Below, piece by piece: positions 62,095-64,000 of a DNA stretch of 64,000 bases (positions within the stretch are counted from its first letter, which is position 1; each line of letters starts with the position of its first letter). The DNA is taken from assembly GCA_021568835.1 (NCBI GenBank), contig JAKGSH010000010.1, positions 1 to 64,000 of the forward strand, written 5' to 3'. A program made the position numbers and the translations under genes. Source of the stretch: Streptomyces sp. Tue 6430. Lineage in GTDB: Bacteria > Actinomycetota > Actinomycetes > Streptomycetales > Streptomycetaceae. The notes under the pieces were generated by a model that did no database searches, had not been told where the DNA came from, and saw nothing but the letters and a program-made list of their open reading frames with translations.

Positions 62095-64000
62095 TCAGTC
62101 CCGAGCGGGTGTCCGTGCCGCCTGCTCCGGCGGACCGGACGGCGCCGTACCGGCTGTGCGGACAGGGCCCACCGGGCCCGCCGGTCCCACCGCGTCCGGC
62201 GTATCCACCACGTCCGGCGTATCCGCCGTGAGCGCCAGGAGCGTTTCGCGGGCGCGGGCGGCCAGTTGCTCGTCGGCGCGGATGATCCGGTTCTCGATCC
62301 CTCCGGTCACCACCCGCCGGTCACCCCGGGCGAGGCGTTCGACGCGGTGCAGGTGTGCGTCGGTCAGGGCGGCCCGGCCCAGCGCCGACAGCGCCTCGAA
62401 CGCACCGGCCGCGTCGACGCCGGCCTCCGCCGCGTCCAGCACCCGCCCGGCCAGTGCGGTGCGCTCCAGCGGGCCGCGCAGTTCCTCCTCGGGGAGCGCG
62501 GCCAGCAGCGCGAGGACCGGGGCCGGTGCGTGCAGTGGTGTGGCGAGGAGTTCCTCCAGCGCCGGGCGCAACGGCCGGGCCGCGGGTCCCAGCCGGACCG
62601 CGAGGCGCGCCGTCCGCAGGGCCGTCCACCGGGTCCAGGGGCCGCCGTCGGCTCTGATGACGGCGTCGAACACCGGGACCGTCGCGGCGGCGTCGCCCGT
62701 GACGTCCCAGAGTGCGGCGGCGAGTTCCGCGAGGGCGTCGCCCCTGGGCGTCGACCGGCCTTCGGGCCGTTCCCGCAGGGCGTCGCGCATCACGGGCACC
62801 AGTTCCCCCGCGGCCTCACCGAGACCGGTGACGAGTCGGGCGGCCTCCCGCACGTTCCTTCCTCCGCCGGTCAGTTCGGCGCGTATCGCGGCGAGCAGCG
62901 GTCCGCTCTCGCCCGTCAGCCCGTGCAGGGCACGTGCCGCGGACAGGCGTCCCTCGTCGGGACCGTGCAGGGCGGCCGCCCGCAGGGCCTCCGCCGTGCG
63001 GGTCCGGGGCTCGCCGTCGTGCGGGCAGACCGCCGCCAGCGCGGTGGGACCGGCGAGCGGGATCCTCGGCAGCGCGTCGAGGAGTTCGGGGACGGCGGAG
63101 GCCGCCCGTCGTCCCCAGGAGGCGAGCAACAGGGCGAGATGGATGGGCTCGTTCCCCTGCGCCCCGGGGTCGGCGAGGCGCCGCCGGACCGCGTCGAGCA
63201 GCGCGGCGTCGTAGGGGAAGGGGGCGCTGACGGCCGTACCGAACGCGTAGGCCCCGGCGGCCTCGGCCAACGCCCGGGGGCGCTCCGGCAGCCGCCCGGC
63301 GAGCAGCGGGGCCGCCGGGCCGGGGGCGGCCGTCACCAGCACGGCGAGCGCCCGGTCGGCGAGGTCTCCGTCGCCCTCGGCGAGCCGGGCGAGCGTGGCA
63401 CCGGCGGCACCCGCCTGCTCCGCGACCTTGTCGAGCAGGGCCACCACAGCGTGCGGCGGCTCCGGTTCGTCGAGCAGCGGGAGCAGCGCGGGCAGCAGCC
63501 GCGCGGGCGCGGAACGGGACACCATGCACGCGTGGTCCGCCGCCCACACGGCTTCGGCGCGCGCGTCCGGCGCCGGAACGCGCAGGGCGTCCACCAGCAG
63601 GACGAAGGCGGCCTCCCGGTCCTCGGCCGTGTCCCGCCGGAGCAGCGCGCCGGCCACGGCCCGGAGGGGCTCGCACTGCTCGAACGCGGACACCAGGCCG
63701 TCGGCCGGCAGCGCGGCGAGTACGGCGTCGTGCTGCCGGGTGTCCCACGGCAGGCCCGCCGCCAGGCAGGCGAGGACGGCGGTGACGCGCAGCCGGGCCG
63801 AACCGTCCGGCGCGAGGGCGGCCAGGGCCGTCGGGGCACCGCGTGCCGGGTCGAGCCGGACCAGGGCGGTCACCAGTTCCGCCCGGACCACCTCGTCGGA
63901 CTCCTCCTCCCACCGTCGCCGCAGCACGGGCCACGCCTCGGCGGGGGCGCCGGTGTGCCCGGCCGCCCATACGGCGGCCTGCCGCACCGGCGCCTCCCCG
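62095..64000 (-). CDS. HEAT-repeat domain protein, C-terminal part
   Basis: The minus-strand frame enters from the right edge and ends at 62095; about 635 residues are visible. It is built of repeated 30-40 residue Ala/Leu/Arg helical pairs typical of HEAT/PBS-lyase repeats (VRAELVTALVRLDPARGAPT, VPELLDALPRIPLAGPTALA, WTRWTALRTARLAVRLGPAA). Such solenoids are protein-binding scaffolds. The C-terminal 40 residues are Pro/Gly/Val low complexity (DTPDVVDTPDAVGPAGPVGP). The start is outside the window. Confidence 0.8.
   Translation of the reverse strand, partial: GEAPVRQAAVWAAGHTGAPAEAWPVLRRRWEEESDEVVRAELVTALVRLDPARGAPTALAALAPDGSARLRVTAVLACLAAGLPWDTRQHDAVLAALPADGLVSAFEQCEPLRAVAGALLRRDTAEDREAAFVLLVDALRVPAPDARAEAVWAADHACMVSRSAPARLLPALLPLLDEPEPPHAVVALLDKVAEQAGAAGATLARLAEGDGDLADRALAVLVTAAPGPAAPLLAGRLPERPRALAEAAGAYAFGTAVSAPFPYDAALLDAVRRRLADPGAQGNEPIHLALLLASWGRRAASAVPELLDALPRIPLAGPTALAAVCPHDGEPRTRTAEALRAAALHGPDEGRLSAARALHGLTGESGPLLAAIRAELTGGGRNVREAARLVTGLGEAAGELVPVMRDALRERPEGRSTPRGDALAELAAALWDVTGDAAATVPVFDAVIRADGGPWTRWTALRTARLAVRLGPAARPLRPALEELLATPLHAPAPVLALLAALPEEELRGPLERTALAGRVLDAAEAGVDAAGAFEALSALGRAALTDAHLHRVERLARGDRRVVTGGIENRIIRADEQLAARARETLLALTADTPDVVDTPDAVGPAGPVGPVRTAGTAPSGPPEQAARTPARD

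Noticed and set aside
1..64000. Insertion sequences, prophage, biosynthetic gene cluster, tRNA or rRNA genes
   Set aside because: No transposase, integrase, phage structural, PKS/NRPS/terpene or other cluster enzymes, and no cloverleaf or rRNA sequence were recognised anywhere in the window.

Overview
The window is chromosomal DNA from a Streptomyces-type actinomycete. Base composition is very high in G+C with strong third-position G/C bias, GTG starts are frequent, neighbouring genes often overlap by ATGA or GTGA, and many families are typical of Streptomyces (DUF4395, DUF6421, DUF5134, DUF5997, extended cold-shock proteins, actinobacterial MarR, TetR, PaaX and ArsR regulators). I found no rRNA, tRNA, insertion sequence, phage, CRISPR array or replication origin. 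Most of it reads as core or semi-core chromosome.

Layout. 1-3.1 kb: electron-transfer flavoprotein genes (etfB-etfA, the latter cut by the window edge), a flavin reductase preceded by a tiny cysteine-containing leader peptide, a membrane thioredoxin and DUF4395. 3.3-7.1 kb: PlsC acyltransferase, three hypothetical proteins and a transglutaminase-like protein. 7.2-10.4 kb: a tightly overlapping operon DUF6421 / short-chain dehydrogenase / threonine aldolase. 10.6-19.5 kb: glycerophosphodiesterase, GNAT, two VOC proteins, FUSC-MarR, DUF5134, M56 peptidase, PAP2 phosphatase and an atypical HAD protein, with two tandem-repeat blocks. 19.7-25.3 kb: DUF2630, TetR, an LVIVD protein, a DUF305 lipoprotein, a decayed nucleobase-permease relic, and a divergent ArsR / old-yellow-enzyme pair around a 52-bp nested dyad. 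25.4-26.8 kb: a secreted CBM2 esterase behind a CebR-like box. 27.3-31.5 kb: a complete sulfane-sulfur (persulfide) detoxification locus with three matching CstR-type operators. 32.4-39.3 kb: pectate lyase, PaaX divergent from an acyl-CoA dehydrogenase, an alcohol-dehydrogenase relic, a BNR-repeat protein, uracil-DNA glycosylase and an N-acetylglucosamine kinase-like protein. 39.4-47.5 kb: a degenerate CbiX-like protein, lactonase, FUSC, an AsnC regulator, a 5'-truncated GH127 gene, a LysR ligand-binding domain protein without HTH, DUF5997 and a cold-shock protein. 47.7-60.3 kb: a 12.6-kb operon DUF4132 / about 1,686-aa unknown protein / MoxR AAA+ ATPase / DUF5682-VWA / SWIM zinc finger. 60.4-64 kb: DinB, GtrA and a HEAT-repeat protein that runs off the window.

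The most interesting system is the 47.7-60.3 kb operon. Its parts match, module for module, the uncharacterised yehI-yehL-yehM-yehP-yehQ set of E. coli, but with an added giant protein and an apparent DUF5682-VWA fusion. The next most coherent system is the CstR regulon, where sensor, operators, persulfide dioxygenase-rhodanese, rhodaneses, sulfite exporter and thioredoxin are all present.

Quality caveat. Twenty genes are interrupted by 32 frame breaks. Every one is repaired by adding one base, nearly always a G or C in a run of G or C, and the repaired frames carry conserved sequence and often end in ATGA/GTGA overlaps. I read these as assembly errors, not biology, and give whole-gene coordinates with the breaks described.
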